NCBI RefSeq assembly: GCF_014698845.1
Contig: NZ_JACJTV010000001.1
Span: 470,551-534,550 of the forward strand
Direction: 5' to 3'
Length of the DNA: 64,000 nucleotides
Origin: Coleofasciculus sp. FACHB-1120
Lineage (GTDB): Bacteria; Cyanobacteriota; Cyanobacteriia; Cyanobacteriales; FACHB-T130
Positions 34,134 to 43,049 of the stretch are shown one piece after another. The notes under the pieces are model-generated. The model saw nothing but the letters and a program-made list of their open reading frames with translations, ran no database searches and had not been told where the DNA came from. The stretch's first letter is position 1, and each line of letters begins with the position of its first letter. The position numbers and the translations under genes are program-made.

Positions 34134-35132
34134 ATGGCATCGATTCTTGACTTTTTTATCTTTAAATATTTAATCAACACTTTTAAAGAATTATGGAAAA
34201 ACCTAGCTCCTACCCGTGCTTATTCCTGGAAAACCTTCATTTATCTCAGTTTCTTTTCTTGGTTAATGTCACTTTTGGCAACTGATTTAGTGCATGGTAT
34301 TATCACCCATTGCGCTTGGATATTTTTAATTATTGGAGTGAGTTGGGCTACGACAGAAAACCCCTTTAAAATTGGGAAAATTCCGATTGGACCCTGGATT
34401 ACGGGTGCTTTAATCTGTATGTTTTTATTTGGCGATTGGACGGGGAGCATTCCCCCAATTGCTTTAATAATTTGGCCTACGCTTTCATCAGTGATTGCTG
34501 TCTTCCCAACATTTTTTGATGAAAGGATAAAATTAAAGGTGCCAGCACCGCAATTTCGTCAAAATATTATTATTTTGATTGGCAGCAATATGGTAATTAG
34601 CTGCTGGATTCAATTTTATTTTGTTGCTCAAGATTGGTTTGAACAATATCCTACCTTGCTTTCCGATCATTTTGGAAAAACAACGATGGTATCTGACTCG
34701 GAATCTCAACAAACGAGACTTCTAAGAGGTACCGTCGTTCTAGAATTTATGGAACCCTTGTTAGTACAAGAATTAGAGAATAAGTCTTGGTCAGAAGTGG
34801 AAAAATGGCTGCTAGAACCACAACCTCGAATTGAAGCTATTCGGGCAGAAGCAGTCAAAAAAGTTCCGAAAGTAGAAGAAGATTTCTGGTGGCGTTATAC
34901 CTATAATATCGGGTCAATTAACTCAGGGTATAACTTACAATTGCGGGCGGTTTGGCAAGGTCCTCGTTCCCAAACCGAAGCCTATTATGTTGAAAAAAAT
35001 TGTCAAATTACTCAAAGCTATCAACCCATCGTAACTCAATCAAGTGCGACGCCCGGTCAGACAGCAGTACAAAATATTGCGGTTGCAAAAGTCAATTGTC
35101 AACCCATCAGCGAACTAAAAAGCTATGAATGA
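34134..35132 (+). CDS. fraD: Septal junction protein FraD
   Basis: 332 residues. An N-terminal half with about five hydrophobic segments (FIYLSFFSWLMSLLATDLVHGI, CAWIFLIIGVSWATTENPF, PWITGALICMFLFGDWTGSI, NIIILIGSNMVISCWIQFYF) is followed by a ~170-residue soluble domain (VVLEFMEPLLVQELENKSW, FWWRYTYNIGSINSGYNLQL), placed in the periplasm in Anabaena FraD. FraD is a component of the septal junction plug and is needed for intercellular communication. The gene has its own leader between fraC and fraD and a hairpin between fraD and fraE. Confidence 0.88.
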   Translation: MASILDFFIFKYLINTFKELWKNLAPTRAYSWKTFIYLSFFSWLMSLLATDLVHGIITHCAWIFLIIGVSWATTENPFKIGKIPIGPWITGALICMFLFGDWTGSIPPIALIIWPTLSSVIAVFPTFFDERIKLKVPAPQFRQNIIILIGSNMVISCWIQFYFVAQDWFEQYPTLLSDHFGKTTMVSDSESQQTRLLRGTVVLEFMEPLLVQELENKSWSEVEKWLLEPQPRIEAIRAEAVKKVPKVEEDFWWRYTYNIGSINSGYNLQLRAVWQGPRSQTEAYYVEKNCQITQSYQPIVTQSSATPGQTAVQNIAVAKVNCQPISELKSYE

Positions 35133-35137
35133 CGAAC

Positions 35138-35165
35138 ACTCTATCTAAAGACTTTTAGATAGAGT
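35138..35165 (+). terminator. Hairpin between fraD and fraE
   Basis: ACTCTATCTAAA and its perfect 12-base complement enclose a four-base loop, six bases after the fraD stop codon. No T-tract follows on the plus strand, so partial termination or mRNA stabilisation are both possible. Confidence 0.45.
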
Positions 35166-35303
35166 TAGGAGGCGGTTGATAAAGGGGAAGAAGTTCATTA
35201 CCTGAAAAATTAACTATTAGTAACAGAAATGCTATTTTTTCTTCGTGCCAAGGATAGAATATAAATCGTTGAGAGAAATCATCAATGATGATATAGAAGG
35301 ACG

Positions 35304-36131
35304 ATGAGTTTAAGCACAGTAGAATCGAGGAAAACCAATGGGTTTCAGGCAGCGATCGAAAGTTTGAAGAGAATTTGGGCGATCGCAGTGAATGGGTTTC
35401 GGGAAGTCATCCGCGATCGCGTCCTCTATATCATCGGATTTTTTGCGCTGTTAATGGTGGCGGCGTGGCGGCTGTTACCGGAAGTAGCAGCAACCACAGA
35501 AGATAAAATTCTCAAAGATGTTGGATTAGCCGCAATGGATGTACTCGGAACCATTGTTGCTGTATTTGTGGGCACTGGGTTAATTAACAAAGAAATCGAA
35601 AAGCGCACCATCTTAGTGTTAATTCCCAAACCGCTCAGCCGCATTGAATTTATTCTTGGCAAGCATCTAGGGCTATCAGCCGTTTTAGGCGTCTTGGTGG
35701 CAGCCATGACGGCAGTTTATCTTGGCATCCTCAGTTTGAGTCAGATTTCTTACCCGCTACGGAGTATTCTGATTTCAGCGCTGTACCTGTTTTTTAAGCT
35801 GTCGTTACTGGCTGCTGCTGCGTTGATGTTTGGCGTTTTTACAAGTTCGCTCCTAGCAACCTTGTTTACATTTGCAGTGTATTTAATGGGGCATTCCAGC
35901 CGAGATTTAGTAGAGCTGGGAAAATTAAGTCGGAATGTAGACATCGAACGGATCGCCAATGCTTTATATGTGATATTGCCGGATCTATCTCGGCTAGACC
36001 TAAAAAATCAGGCGGTTTATGGTCTTTTACCTTCTTCCGTGGCGCTCCTAACCGACGCTTTGTATGGTTTGGTGTATACCGTCCTTCTCTTAACGATCGC
36101 TATCATAATTTTTTCGCGGCGCGAGTTTTAA
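35304..36131 (+). CDS. fraE: FraE, ABC-2 type permease
   Basis: 275 residues, about six membrane segments, and an ABC-2 permease signature: AVNGFREVIRDRVLYIIGFFALL, KEIEKRTILVLIPKPLSRIEFILGKHLG, and FKLSLLAAAALMFGVFTSSLLA. In Anabaena FraE is the membrane part of an ABC exporter needed for filament integrity and heterocyst maturation. No ATPase gene is adjacent. It is the third gene of the fra set, 170 bases beyond fraD and partly insulated by a hairpin, so it may have its own promoter. Confidence 0.87.
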   Translation: MSLSTVESRKTNGFQAAIESLKRIWAIAVNGFREVIRDRVLYIIGFFALLMVAAWRLLPEVAATTEDKILKDVGLAAMDVLGTIVAVFVGTGLINKEIEKRTILVLIPKPLSRIEFILGKHLGLSAVLGVLVAAMTAVYLGILSLSQISYPLRSILISALYLFFKLSLLAAAALMFGVFTSSLLATLFTFAVYLMGHSSRDLVELGKLSRNVDIERIANALYVILPDLSRLDLKNQAVYGLLPSSVALLTDALYGLVYTVLLLTIAIIIFSRREF

Positions 36132-36253
36132 GCAGAGACAGGTTCCTAGCCTCGCGATACAAACTAGATAGAAGCAGCACGAAAGTAAAGGAAGCGAACT
36201 AGCCCCTAATCCTTCGTCTGTTACTCCTTGTTTCTAGATCGTACCTTTGTCTC

Positions 36254-38536
36254 GTGATACCACAACTGCAACAAGCTCCGTCCCCAGATGTCCTCCGTCT
36301 CTTGATTGTGATAGCTTCAAGCGAGGATGTCGGGCTGATTACACATCCACTGCGGGAAGCAGACATCGTTTTTACCTACGAGATTGCCGCTACATCTGCC
36401 GCTTGTCGAGAACAATTGCAGCAAAACACCTACGATGCAGTGTTGTCAGTACAGCGGATCGGGGATATTAGCTCAATAGCAGATGGGAAGACGGGCAGGC
36501 AGGGAGAACTAGAAAATTCCCCTTCTCACCCCCTGACAGATACCCCAAGCTCCTTAGAAGCATTGGAATTAGTCCAGCAATCGGGGCAGTTTATTCCTTT
36601 GATTGCGATCGCGCCGGAAGCTGAAATCGCCGACTCTGTTCGCTCAGAACAGATGAAACATCTGCCAAAGATTTTGATGCGATCGCTCCACGAATTTGAA
36701 CAACACCGAATCGAGCGCGATCGCCTTGCCCAAATTCAGCAGCAAGCTCAACGAGAGGCAATTATCAACCGCATTGTGCAAGCAATGCGAGAAACGCTGG
36801 TTCTCGATGACGTGCTGCAAACCACCGTCAATCTACTCCACGAAGCACTCAACCTCAGTCGGTGTCTAATTTTTCTGCCCGATCCTAATCATCAAATGCA
36901 AGCTTGTCTCGTCAGCGAATCTACCCCTCAAAAGCAGAGCTTGATTGGCGTCTATTGCGACTTCTATAAGTATTACCATTCCTCCCTTGCCCAAGGTGAG
37001 CCGCTGATACTCAACCAAATTGACGAGCGCATTCCACCCAAACTGCAAGAATTAGCCAGAGAGTATGAAGTTTGCTCCATGATTACAATGCCGATGTTGT
37101 ATCAGCAATCCTTCGTGGGAGGGATTAGCCTGCATCAATGTGTTCGCGAACGGGAATGGACAGAAGATGAAATTGCTCTGGTAAGTGCGATTGCGAATCA
37201 ATGCGCGATCGCTATCCACCAAGCGCAGCTATTCGATCAAGTTCAACGACAAGCGACGCGGGAGCGATTGTTAAATAATATCTGTCAGAGCTTAAATTCT
37301 AGCCTCGAGCCGCAACATATTTTGCAGGAAATCGTGAATCTGACTGGAGAATTTTTCGGGGTTGACCGAGTCGCTATCTTTGCCTTAGAAGCAGAGGAAC
37401 TTAAGATTCTCAAAGAATGGCGAGTCAGCGAACAAGTCATTTCTCTTTTGAACCACCGATTCCCTTTATCAGAAAACCGCGATGTATTAGATCCTGGCTC
37501 CCCGTCTTCGATTCATCGGGTTTTTCATGCTCCAAAACTCGCAGACATCCCCTCTTCTCCCAACCGCGAAGAGCAAATTCAACAGTTACAAATCCTGTCT
37601 ATGCTGAGAGTGCCGATTTTTATTCGCGGTCAGCTGTTTGGTGGCGTTTCGTTACAATCTATAACCCGTTACCGGACTTTCACCGAAGACGAAATTCATC
37701 TGCTCGAAAGGATTGCTAACCAAGTTGCGATCGCGCTTTACAACGCCCAAAGCTACGAAGCAAGCGAGCAACTCGTCAAAGAACGTACCCAACAATTAGA
37801 GCAAGAAAAACAACTTTCAGAAGCCGCGAATCGTGCCAAAAGCGAATTTATCGCTACGATGAGCCACGAACTGCGAACTCCGCTAACTGGTATCTTGGGG
37901 TTTTCTCGTCTGCTATTAGAACAAGTTATTGGATTGCTCAACAACAAGCAGCAAGAATATCTCACGTCCATTACATCCTGCGGTGAACAGTTATTGGAAC
38001 TAATTAACGACCTTTTAGATTTATCTAATATTGAAGCGGGTCGAGAAGAATTTAGCCTAGAAACCCTGTTAGTGGAAGAAGTGTGTCAGGCATCTATTTC
38101 AGTCGTGCGCGAACCAGCACAAAATAAAGGATTGCAATTAATTGTAGATATTGACCCAGGCATCACCACCTGCGTAGGCGACCATCGGCGCTTGAAGCAG
38201 ATTTTAGTCAATCTGCTCTCTAATGCGGTGAAATTTACACACGTTGGCTCAGTTACGCTAAAAGTAGAAAAAACCGCAGACGCGATCTTATTTTCAGTGA
38301 TTGACACCGGAATTGGTATCGCCAAAGCCAATCATGCCACCCTTTTTGAACCATTCCTACAGATAGATAGTGGTTTAAATCGTCAATATGAAGGAACGGG
38401 TCTCGGCTTAGCTTTATCCCGCAAACTGGCATTCCTTCATGGCGGCAATATCACCGTAGATTCAGAACTTGGACAAGGCAGCTGCTTTACTTTTCACTTA
38501 CCGATCCAGCCACCAGACGAATTGAATAAAGCTTGA
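36254..38536 (+). CDS. GAF-GAF histidine kinase with degenerate receiver domain
   Basis: 760 residues from a GTG start; no early ATG exists. Residues ~15-150 resemble a CheY-like receiver ([41 protein letters not shown]) but the phospho-accepting Asp expected after YDAVL is replaced, so it is probably a pseudo-receiver. Two GAF domains follow ([20 protein letters not shown] to [13 protein letters not shown], and [20 protein letters not shown] to [13 protein letters not shown]). Then HisKA with His538 in [21 protein letters not shown] and HATPase with [18 protein letters not shown] and [12 protein letters not shown]. It is cytosolic. A linker of low complexity ([16 protein letters not shown]) interrupts the pseudo-receiver. 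Confidence 0.92.
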   Translation: MIPQLQQAPSPDVLRLLIVIASSEDVGLITHPLREADIVFTYEIAATSAACREQLQQNTYDAVLSVQRIGDISSIADGKTGRQGELENSPSHPLTDTPSSLEALELVQQSGQFIPLIAIAPEAEIADSVRSEQMKHLPKILMRSLHEFEQHRIERDRLAQIQQQAQREAIINRIVQAMRETLVLDDVLQTTVNLLHEALNLSRCLIFLPDPNHQMQACLVSESTPQKQSLIGVYCDFYKYYHSSLAQGEPLILNQIDERIPPKLQELAREYEVCSMITMPMLYQQSFVGGISLHQCVREREWTEDEIALVSAIANQCAIAIHQAQLFDQVQRQATRERLLNNICQSLNSSLEPQHILQEIVNLTGEFFGVDRVAIFALEAEELKILKEWRVSEQVISLLNHRFPLSENRDVLDPGSPSSIHRVFHAPKLADIPSSPNREEQIQQLQILSMLRVPIFIRGQLFGGVSLQSITRYRTFTEDEIHLLERIANQVAIALYNAQSYEASEQLVKERTQQLEQEKQLSEAANRAKSEFIATMSHELRTPLTGILGFSRLLLEQVIGLLNNKQQEYLTSITSCGEQLLELINDLLDLSNIEAGREEFSLETLLVEEVCQASISVVREPAQNKGLQLIVDIDPGITTCVGDHRRLKQILVNLLSNAVKFTHVGSVTLKVEKTADAILFSVIDTGIGIAKANHATLFEPFLQIDSGLNRQYEGTGLGLALSRKLAFLHGGNITVDSELGQGSCFTFHLPIQPPDELNKA

Positions 38537-38624
38537 AATTCGTTAGCCTAATAATAAAGGCTACCTCTTCGGCTACCAGTTTAATGCGGGTAGTAGAATC
38601 CCACCCCTACCCCTGCCCGTTAAC

Positions 38625-38808
38625 CTACCGTGTACACACAAGTCTTCTAATGTTGTCCCACAACGTTTTGATCCCCCCTACCCCCCTTAAAAAGGGGGGA
38701 AATCCAATCAAAGTCCCCCTTTTTTCTAGCGTAGCGGCGCGTTAGCGCGGGGATTTAGGGGGATCGGAGAGCGTTTCGCCTCCTGTACGAGATGTGTGTA
38801 CACGGTAG
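38625..38808. mobile_element. MITE-like element with 16-base terminal inverted repeats
   Basis: CTACCGTGTACACACA at 38625-38640 and its exact complement at 38793-38808 bound a 184-base segment without a gene. Nested inside are a second inverted pair (ATCCCCCCTA near 38672 and TAGGGGGAT near 38757) and a C7/G6-type hairpin (CCCCCCTTAAAAAGGGGGG). It is an efficient folder on either strand and looks like a non-autonomous mobile repeat inserted between the kinase and larE. Confidence 0.65.
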
Positions 38809-38922
38809 CCCCGTTCACAGAGAGGGGAATATGTTTCTCCCTTTCCGTGAAGGTCGAAGGGGCAGGGGGTGAGGTTTGTCCTCTCTTTCTTCGTGTCCGT
38901 TGTGATTCGATTAAAAAAAACC

Positions 38923-39741
38923 ATGATAAAGCAGAAACTTGAGCAACTAAAAACCCTCTTTGCAGAAATGGATCGGGCATTAATTGCCTATTCTGGGGGC
39001 GTCGATAGTACCTTGGTTGCCAAGATTGCTTACGACGTTTTGGGCGATCGCGCTTTAGCCGTCACCGCCGTTTCTCCTTCCCTCCTCCCAGAAGAACTCG
39101 AAGACGCCCAAATCCAAGCAGCAGCGATTGGAATTGCCCATCAAGTGATACAGACGCACGAAATGGACAATCCCAATTACACCTCGAATCCTGTCAACCG
39201 CTGCTATTTTTGTAAAAGCGAACTCCACGACAACCTCAAACCCCTGGCACTTCAACTGGGTTATCCCTACGTTGTAGATGGCGTCAACGCTGACGATTTG
39301 GGGGATTATCGTCCGGGAATTCAAGCAGCAAAAGAGAGGGGTGCGCGATCGCCTTTAGCAGAATTAGGCATTACCAAAGCTGAAGTCCGCCAACTTTCTC
39401 AACACCTCGGACTTTCCTGGTGGGATAAACCCGCCCAACCTTGCCTGAGTTCCCGCTTCCCCTACGGCGAAGAAATCACCGTCAGCAAGCTGCAACGAGT
39501 CGGACGCGCCGAAATCTATCTGCGTAAATTAGGGTTAAAAAATCTCCGCGTTCGTTCCGAAGGTGACACCGCCAGAATCGAGTTACCGTCAGAACAAATT
39601 AAAGAATTTGTTGTCACCACCGATTTACCCACCCTGGTTTCCGCCTTTCAAGAATTCGGCTTTATTTACGTCACCCTCGATTTAGAAGGCTACCGCAGCG
39701 GCAAACTCAATCAGGTGTTACCGCTGGCAGTAAAAGCCTAA
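38923..39741 (+). CDS. larE: LarE-family ATP-dependent sacrificial sulfur transferase
   Basis: 272 residues from ATG 38923; a 54-base upstream extension of the frame is hydrophobic and not conserved-looking. PP-loop ATPase motif SGGVDS at 24-29, CYFCK with Cys94 and Cys97, DGVNADDLGDYRPG, and WWDKPAQPCLSSRFPYG with Cys174 at the position of the sacrificial cysteine of lactobacillar LarE. The family adenylates and sulfurates the pyridinium biscarboxylate precursor of the nickel-pincer nucleotide cofactor, first shown for lactate racemase. The three-cysteine set resembles that reported for Fe-S-cluster-type LarE, suggesting catalytic rather than sacrificial sulfur supply; that is inference. No larB, larC or larA is visible here. 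Confidence 0.9.
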   Translation: MIKQKLEQLKTLFAEMDRALIAYSGGVDSTLVAKIAYDVLGDRALAVTAVSPSLLPEELEDAQIQAAAIGIAHQVIQTHEMDNPNYTSNPVNRCYFCKSELHDNLKPLALQLGYPYVVDGVNADDLGDYRPGIQAAKERGARSPLAELGITKAEVRQLSQHLGLSWWDKPAQPCLSSRFPYGEEITVSKLQRVGRAEIYLRKLGLKNLRVRSEGDTARIELPSEQIKEFVVTTDLPTLVSAFQEFGFIYVTLDLEGYRSGKLNQVLPLAVKA

Positions 39742-40238
39742 AATTCTGGCGTTGTATAAAGTTAAGTTGTACAAAGTTAAATAGATTCTAGGGGATGGGG
39801 ACGTTTCTACCCCCTCAACGCCGATCGAGATTACGATCCCCCATCCTCTCAAAAGTTGCGATCGCTGCCAGCAACTAAATCAGGTTTTAATACAAATCGA
39901 TCGACAATAATCACTCATGCCCTAAGATAGTAAGTCTCTCGCAGCATAGGCACGATGCCTAATGGTGCGAACAAATGTTGTGAAAGCTTCGGCTTTGTCT
40001 ACATCATCTTCGATCGAGAACAAGCGATCGCTCTGGCAAGCGGAATCAGCTTGAATCGGGAAGAATTGTACATCAAAGTCTGACTTCTTAATTGACAACT
40101 TAACCAAAAAGTAGGGTACCTGATTGCCGTACCCTTAAAATTAAAATAACGAGGCGAAGTGCGGCGACGATACTACCCGATTATAAGCTTAGGCAAAAAG
40201 GCAATTCCAGCCAAACAACGATTCCTCATGAGTTAGCT
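39742..40238. other. Intergenic region with direct repeats and an uncertain small ORF
   Basis: GTTGTATAAAGTTAA and GTTGTACAAAGTTAA lie back to back near 39751-39780. A minus-strand frame 39922-40107 (TTG start) encodes 61 residues (FVRTIRHRAYAARDLLS at its end) that look somewhat protein-like, but it has no ATG and no recognised family. AGGGTAC and GTACCCT form a hairpin near 40118-40134. Confidence 0.3.
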
Positions 40239-40667
40239 GTGTGGCAACCAATGGAGGGCAAGGCTAGGGAAATGTATAAACTCTCAGAAATGGTATATGC
40301 GACTGTATTTTGGTTAATTTCCGGCTTACTTGTGTGGCTGGTAGTTCTGCCCGCAGCACTCATTACTTTACCCATTATCTTACTGGGAAAAGTAGTCAAA
40401 CAGCTACTTTTCAAGATACCTCAAAAAAATATAACAGAAACAGAAATCTCATTAGAGAATCACTCCGAACAGAAACCTACGAATGCCGCAGAATCACTTT
40501 TGACTTCGTTGCTCATGACAACGCTTGTGGGAGTGCCTGCTCTACTAGCATCAGCCATTTCTTTGCAGCCAATGAGAGTCATTAAAAGAGAGCCAGAACT
40601 TGCCCCAAAGCCTCTGCCAAACCCGGAAAACTCGTGGGCAGACAGTGAGGAAACAGGTGAGACTTAA
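40239..40667 (+). CDS. Small membrane protein, unrecognised
   Basis: Up to 142 residues. Alternative starts are GTG 40239, ATG 40251 and ATG 40272, the last preceded by AGGGAA. Two hydrophobic segments are clear (VFWLISGLLVWLVVLPAALITLPIILLG and SLLTSLLMTTLVGVPALLASAISL), separated by a polar loop; the C-terminus is Pro/Glu-rich (ELAPKPLPNPENSWADSEE). No signal peptide cleavage site is evident, so it is likely an inner-membrane hairpin protein. I do not recognise the family. Confidence 0.5.
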   Translation: MWQPMEGKAREMYKLSEMVYATVFWLISGLLVWLVVLPAALITLPIILLGKVVKQLLFKIPQKNITETEISLENHSEQKPTNAAESLLTSLLMTTLVGVPALLASAISLQPMRVIKREPELAPKPLPNPENSWADSEETGET

Positions 40668-40938
40668 ACTAGAAAGGGATCAGTGACATCGCCAGACCAA
40701 GAAAAAATGATAGTCATTTTGTAGATTCGGAGGCGTAGCATTTGAGGGACAAAACCCGGCATTTTCTGTAGGGGATGGCACAAACACGCCTTTACTAAAA
40801 ATCCATTCTATTGAGCAAATTCTGGTGGCTCAAATTCAAATAGCTTGCTTAAGGCACTTTTTCATCTTGGTTGGTTGACTACCGGGCATTCGGTCATTTT
40901 ACAATCAGCGAAGGAAAGTATGCGATCGCTCGAAACAA

Positions 40939-41625
40939 ATGGGATTAAAACTTGAAAGCGTCATTCTTTGGGGGCGTTCCCTGGCAGAATACATCAAGAT
41001 GTTCAACTTAACGCCTGACGACCTCCAGTTAAACATTCTAGATTGTGCCGGTGGCCCTGCCAGCTTCAATATTGAGATGACGCGCCTAGGCTACAACGTC
41101 ATCTCCTGCGATCCGATATATCAGTTTACCAACCACGAAATCGAAGAGCGTATCCAGAAAACTTACCAAAAAGTTATCGAGGGACTCCAAGCCGATCTCG
41201 ATAGCTACGTTTGGCAGGAGATCCAGTCACCAGAGGATTTGGGGCAAATTCGGATGTCAGCCATGCAGCAATTTTTAGAAGATTTTCCACAAGGAATTCA
41301 ACAAGGACGCTATTTAACCCCTGAGTTACCTGTTTTACCCTTCAAGACTCGGCAGTTCGATTTAGCCTTATGCAGTCACTTGTTGTTCACCTATTCGGAT
41401 TTTTTCTCAGAAGACTTTCACCTCGCCTCGATTGTGGAATTGTGCCGCGTTGCTGCTGAGGTACGGATTTTTCCCCTATTAAATATTTCCGGAGAAGTGT
41501 CGTCAGTCCTTCAGCCAATGATGAAGGAATTAAAAGCGCAAGGCTACAGTCTAGAAATCAAGCCAGTAGCCTACGAATTCCAAAAAGGCGGTAATCAAAT
41601 GTTGCAGATAAAGTCAGTCGTGTAA
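40939..41625 (+). CDS. SAM-dependent methyltransferase-like protein
   Basis: 228 residues. The class I methyltransferase core is visible: LQLNILDCAGGPASFNIEMTRLGYNVISCDPIY (motif I with a G-G-P-x-S variant and the acidic end of strand 2), RQFDLALCSHLLFTYS (motif of strand 4) and ELCRVAAEVRIFPLL (strand 5). A ~60-residue helical insert follows strand 2. The substrate is unknown. Motif I (CAGGPAS rather than GxGxG) is the variant common in cyanobacterial small methyltransferase-like proteins. It appears to be a single-gene unit. Confidence 0.72.
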   Translation: MGLKLESVILWGRSLAEYIKMFNLTPDDLQLNILDCAGGPASFNIEMTRLGYNVISCDPIYQFTNHEIEERIQKTYQKVIEGLQADLDSYVWQEIQSPEDLGQIRMSAMQQFLEDFPQGIQQGRYLTPELPVLPFKTRQFDLALCSHLLFTYSDFFSEDFHLASIVELCRVAAEVRIFPLLNISGEVSSVLQPMMKELKAQGYSLEIKPVAYEFQKGGNQMLQIKSVV

Positions 41626-41719
41626 ATAGGTACAAGAAGTACTTTTTCCCCATTGTCCATTCCCATATGGGTCGCCTATTCAAAGGGAAATACTATTTCT
41701 TCAAAGAAATTTCAAAAAA

Positions 41720-41757
41720 GATTCAGGGTGTTCTTATTGAAAAGAACACCCTGAATC
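41720..41757 (-). terminator. Strong rho-independent terminator
   Basis: GATTCAGGGTGTTCTT and its perfect 16-base complement enclose a six-base loop; on the minus strand TTTTTTG follows at once. It serves the small minus-strand gene ending at 41871 and may also stop transcripts from the methyltransferase gene. Confidence 0.85.
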
Positions 41758-41870
41758 AGGTTAATTATTTATTTAGCAGCTTTTGATATACCAAATAAAG
41801 CTGCTACACCACTATGCAAGCGAGATAATACAAAAAAAACTAACTCTAGCCTGTTAACTTTAGCTCAAAC

Positions 41871-42071
41871 CTAGCTCAGTGAAGCACCACTGCGGTCATA
41901 GCTAGAGCGGAAGCTTGGATGTGGCTGTCCTTGAATGTGATTCCAGTATTCAGATGATTCAACATCTAGACCCACTTCAGCAGCAGCGCGACCCAGCATA
42001 GATTGCTGACGGTTCTTGATGAGGTGATGATGACGCATCATGAGGGCGCGAGCTTGTTCTTGAGTAGACAT
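41871..42071 (-). CDS. Small conserved-looking cyanobacterial protein
   Basis: 66 residues (QARALMMRHHHLIKNRQQSM, then GRAAAEVGLDVESSEYWNHI, ending in a Ser/Arg-rich tail). It is hydrophilic with one strong N-terminal helix and several histidines, with no signal or membrane segment. It looks like a short single-domain cyanobacterial protein of unknown function. It has a clear promoter-sized upstream region and its own strong terminator, so it is probably abundantly transcribed and real. Confidence 0.7.
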   Translation of the reverse strand: MSTQEQARALMMRHHHLIKNRQQSMLGRAAAEVGLDVESSEYWNHIQGQPHPSFRSSYDRSGASLS

Positions 42072-42464
42072 ACCAGGTTTCTCCGTATTGCTTCAGTGAT
42101 GTTTGACTGACTTTATTTTCCTTACTTATTCAATATAACAGAAAATTCTGTATCTAAATTTACAAAACGCTTTTAAAAACAAAACTTTACAAAAAACTTT
42201 AAGCTTAGGGGCGGCATCTATCCGTTAGAGCGATTCTAAATGAGGAAAATCAAGAGGAGTCAGCGATTCCTATTTTGCATAGGAGATAATAGCCAGAACT
42301 CAAAAACTGTAAAATTTGACAAGCGCCCTAAAAAATTAAAGAGTTACATCCTCCAAAAGTGAGATTTAGTAGTTCCCCTTGGCACGCTAAAGGGATCGTG
42401 GAATGATGTGAAGTTTGTGCGCCAATCCAAACCCAAAAGAGACAGCTGACCAGGAGATAAAACA
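42072..42464. other. Divergent promoter region
   Basis: About 390 bases between divergent small genes. No ORF or strong hairpin seen. AGGAG lies at about 42452 ahead of the next start. Confidence 0.4.
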
Positions 42465-42845
42465 ATGGCTACCCCCTGTCACATTCTTGTAGAAGACAAC
42501 CCGGTCATCATCTATGCTTCCCGGAATGGCAGCCCTAAAAAAGTTTTGCCTATCCTCAATCGCTTTCTAGAGAAGTTTTGGCAAGAGAGAGAAACCTGCG
42601 GAGAATACTGCGATACGCCTGGGTGCTTAGTGGCTCAGATTCTGGTTCGCTTTGGCTACGAGATATGCGAAGATGATTTTTCTAACCTGCGAGTGGGAGT
42701 GAGTTTCGACCCAGCAGTGGAATATCTCTACTGTGTTTCTTTGGATTACAAAGTGAGTATCTGGGTTCCAGAGGTGTCCTACCGCGATAATCCCTCTTTG
42801 GGACTGCAAGGCTGTCGCCAGGACTTAGTTTTGAGTACTATCTAA
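42465..42845 (+). CDS. Small hypothetical cytosolic protein
   Basis: 126 residues, with a clear AGGAG ribosome-binding site. The sequence is an alpha/beta mix: HILVEDNPVIIYASRNGSP, VLPILNRFLEKFWQERETCG, CLVAQILVRFGYEICEDDF, YLYCVSLDYKVSIWVPE. Six cysteines are present, including CGEYCDTPGC, which could bind metal or form disulphides; this is speculative. No membrane segment. I do not recognise a family. It stands about 200 bases upstream of ffh on the same strand. Confidence 0.6.
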   Translation: MATPCHILVEDNPVIIYASRNGSPKKVLPILNRFLEKFWQERETCGEYCDTPGCLVAQILVRFGYEICEDDFSNLRVGVSFDPAVEYLYCVSLDYKVSIWVPEVSYRDNPSLGLQGCRQDLVLSTI

Positions 42846-43049
42846 ATGCTGCGTGCGCGATCGCACTTTTTGTTTGCATTTTATTTGCGCTCCTCACCCC
42901 CATTCCTGACCTAGCTGCACGCCAGACAACAACGAAAACGACTAATCTGTATACAGACGGATAAGACCCATAAACTTAGAATTGTGGGCTTTCTTCAGCC
43001 GATTTTGATAAGCAGATAACTATCTAGCCGCCTAAAAGATACACATATT

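Noticed and set aside
39922..40107. Minus-strand ORF of 61 codons
   Set aside because: No ATG, no ribosome-binding site, no recognised family; kept only as a note in the region entry.
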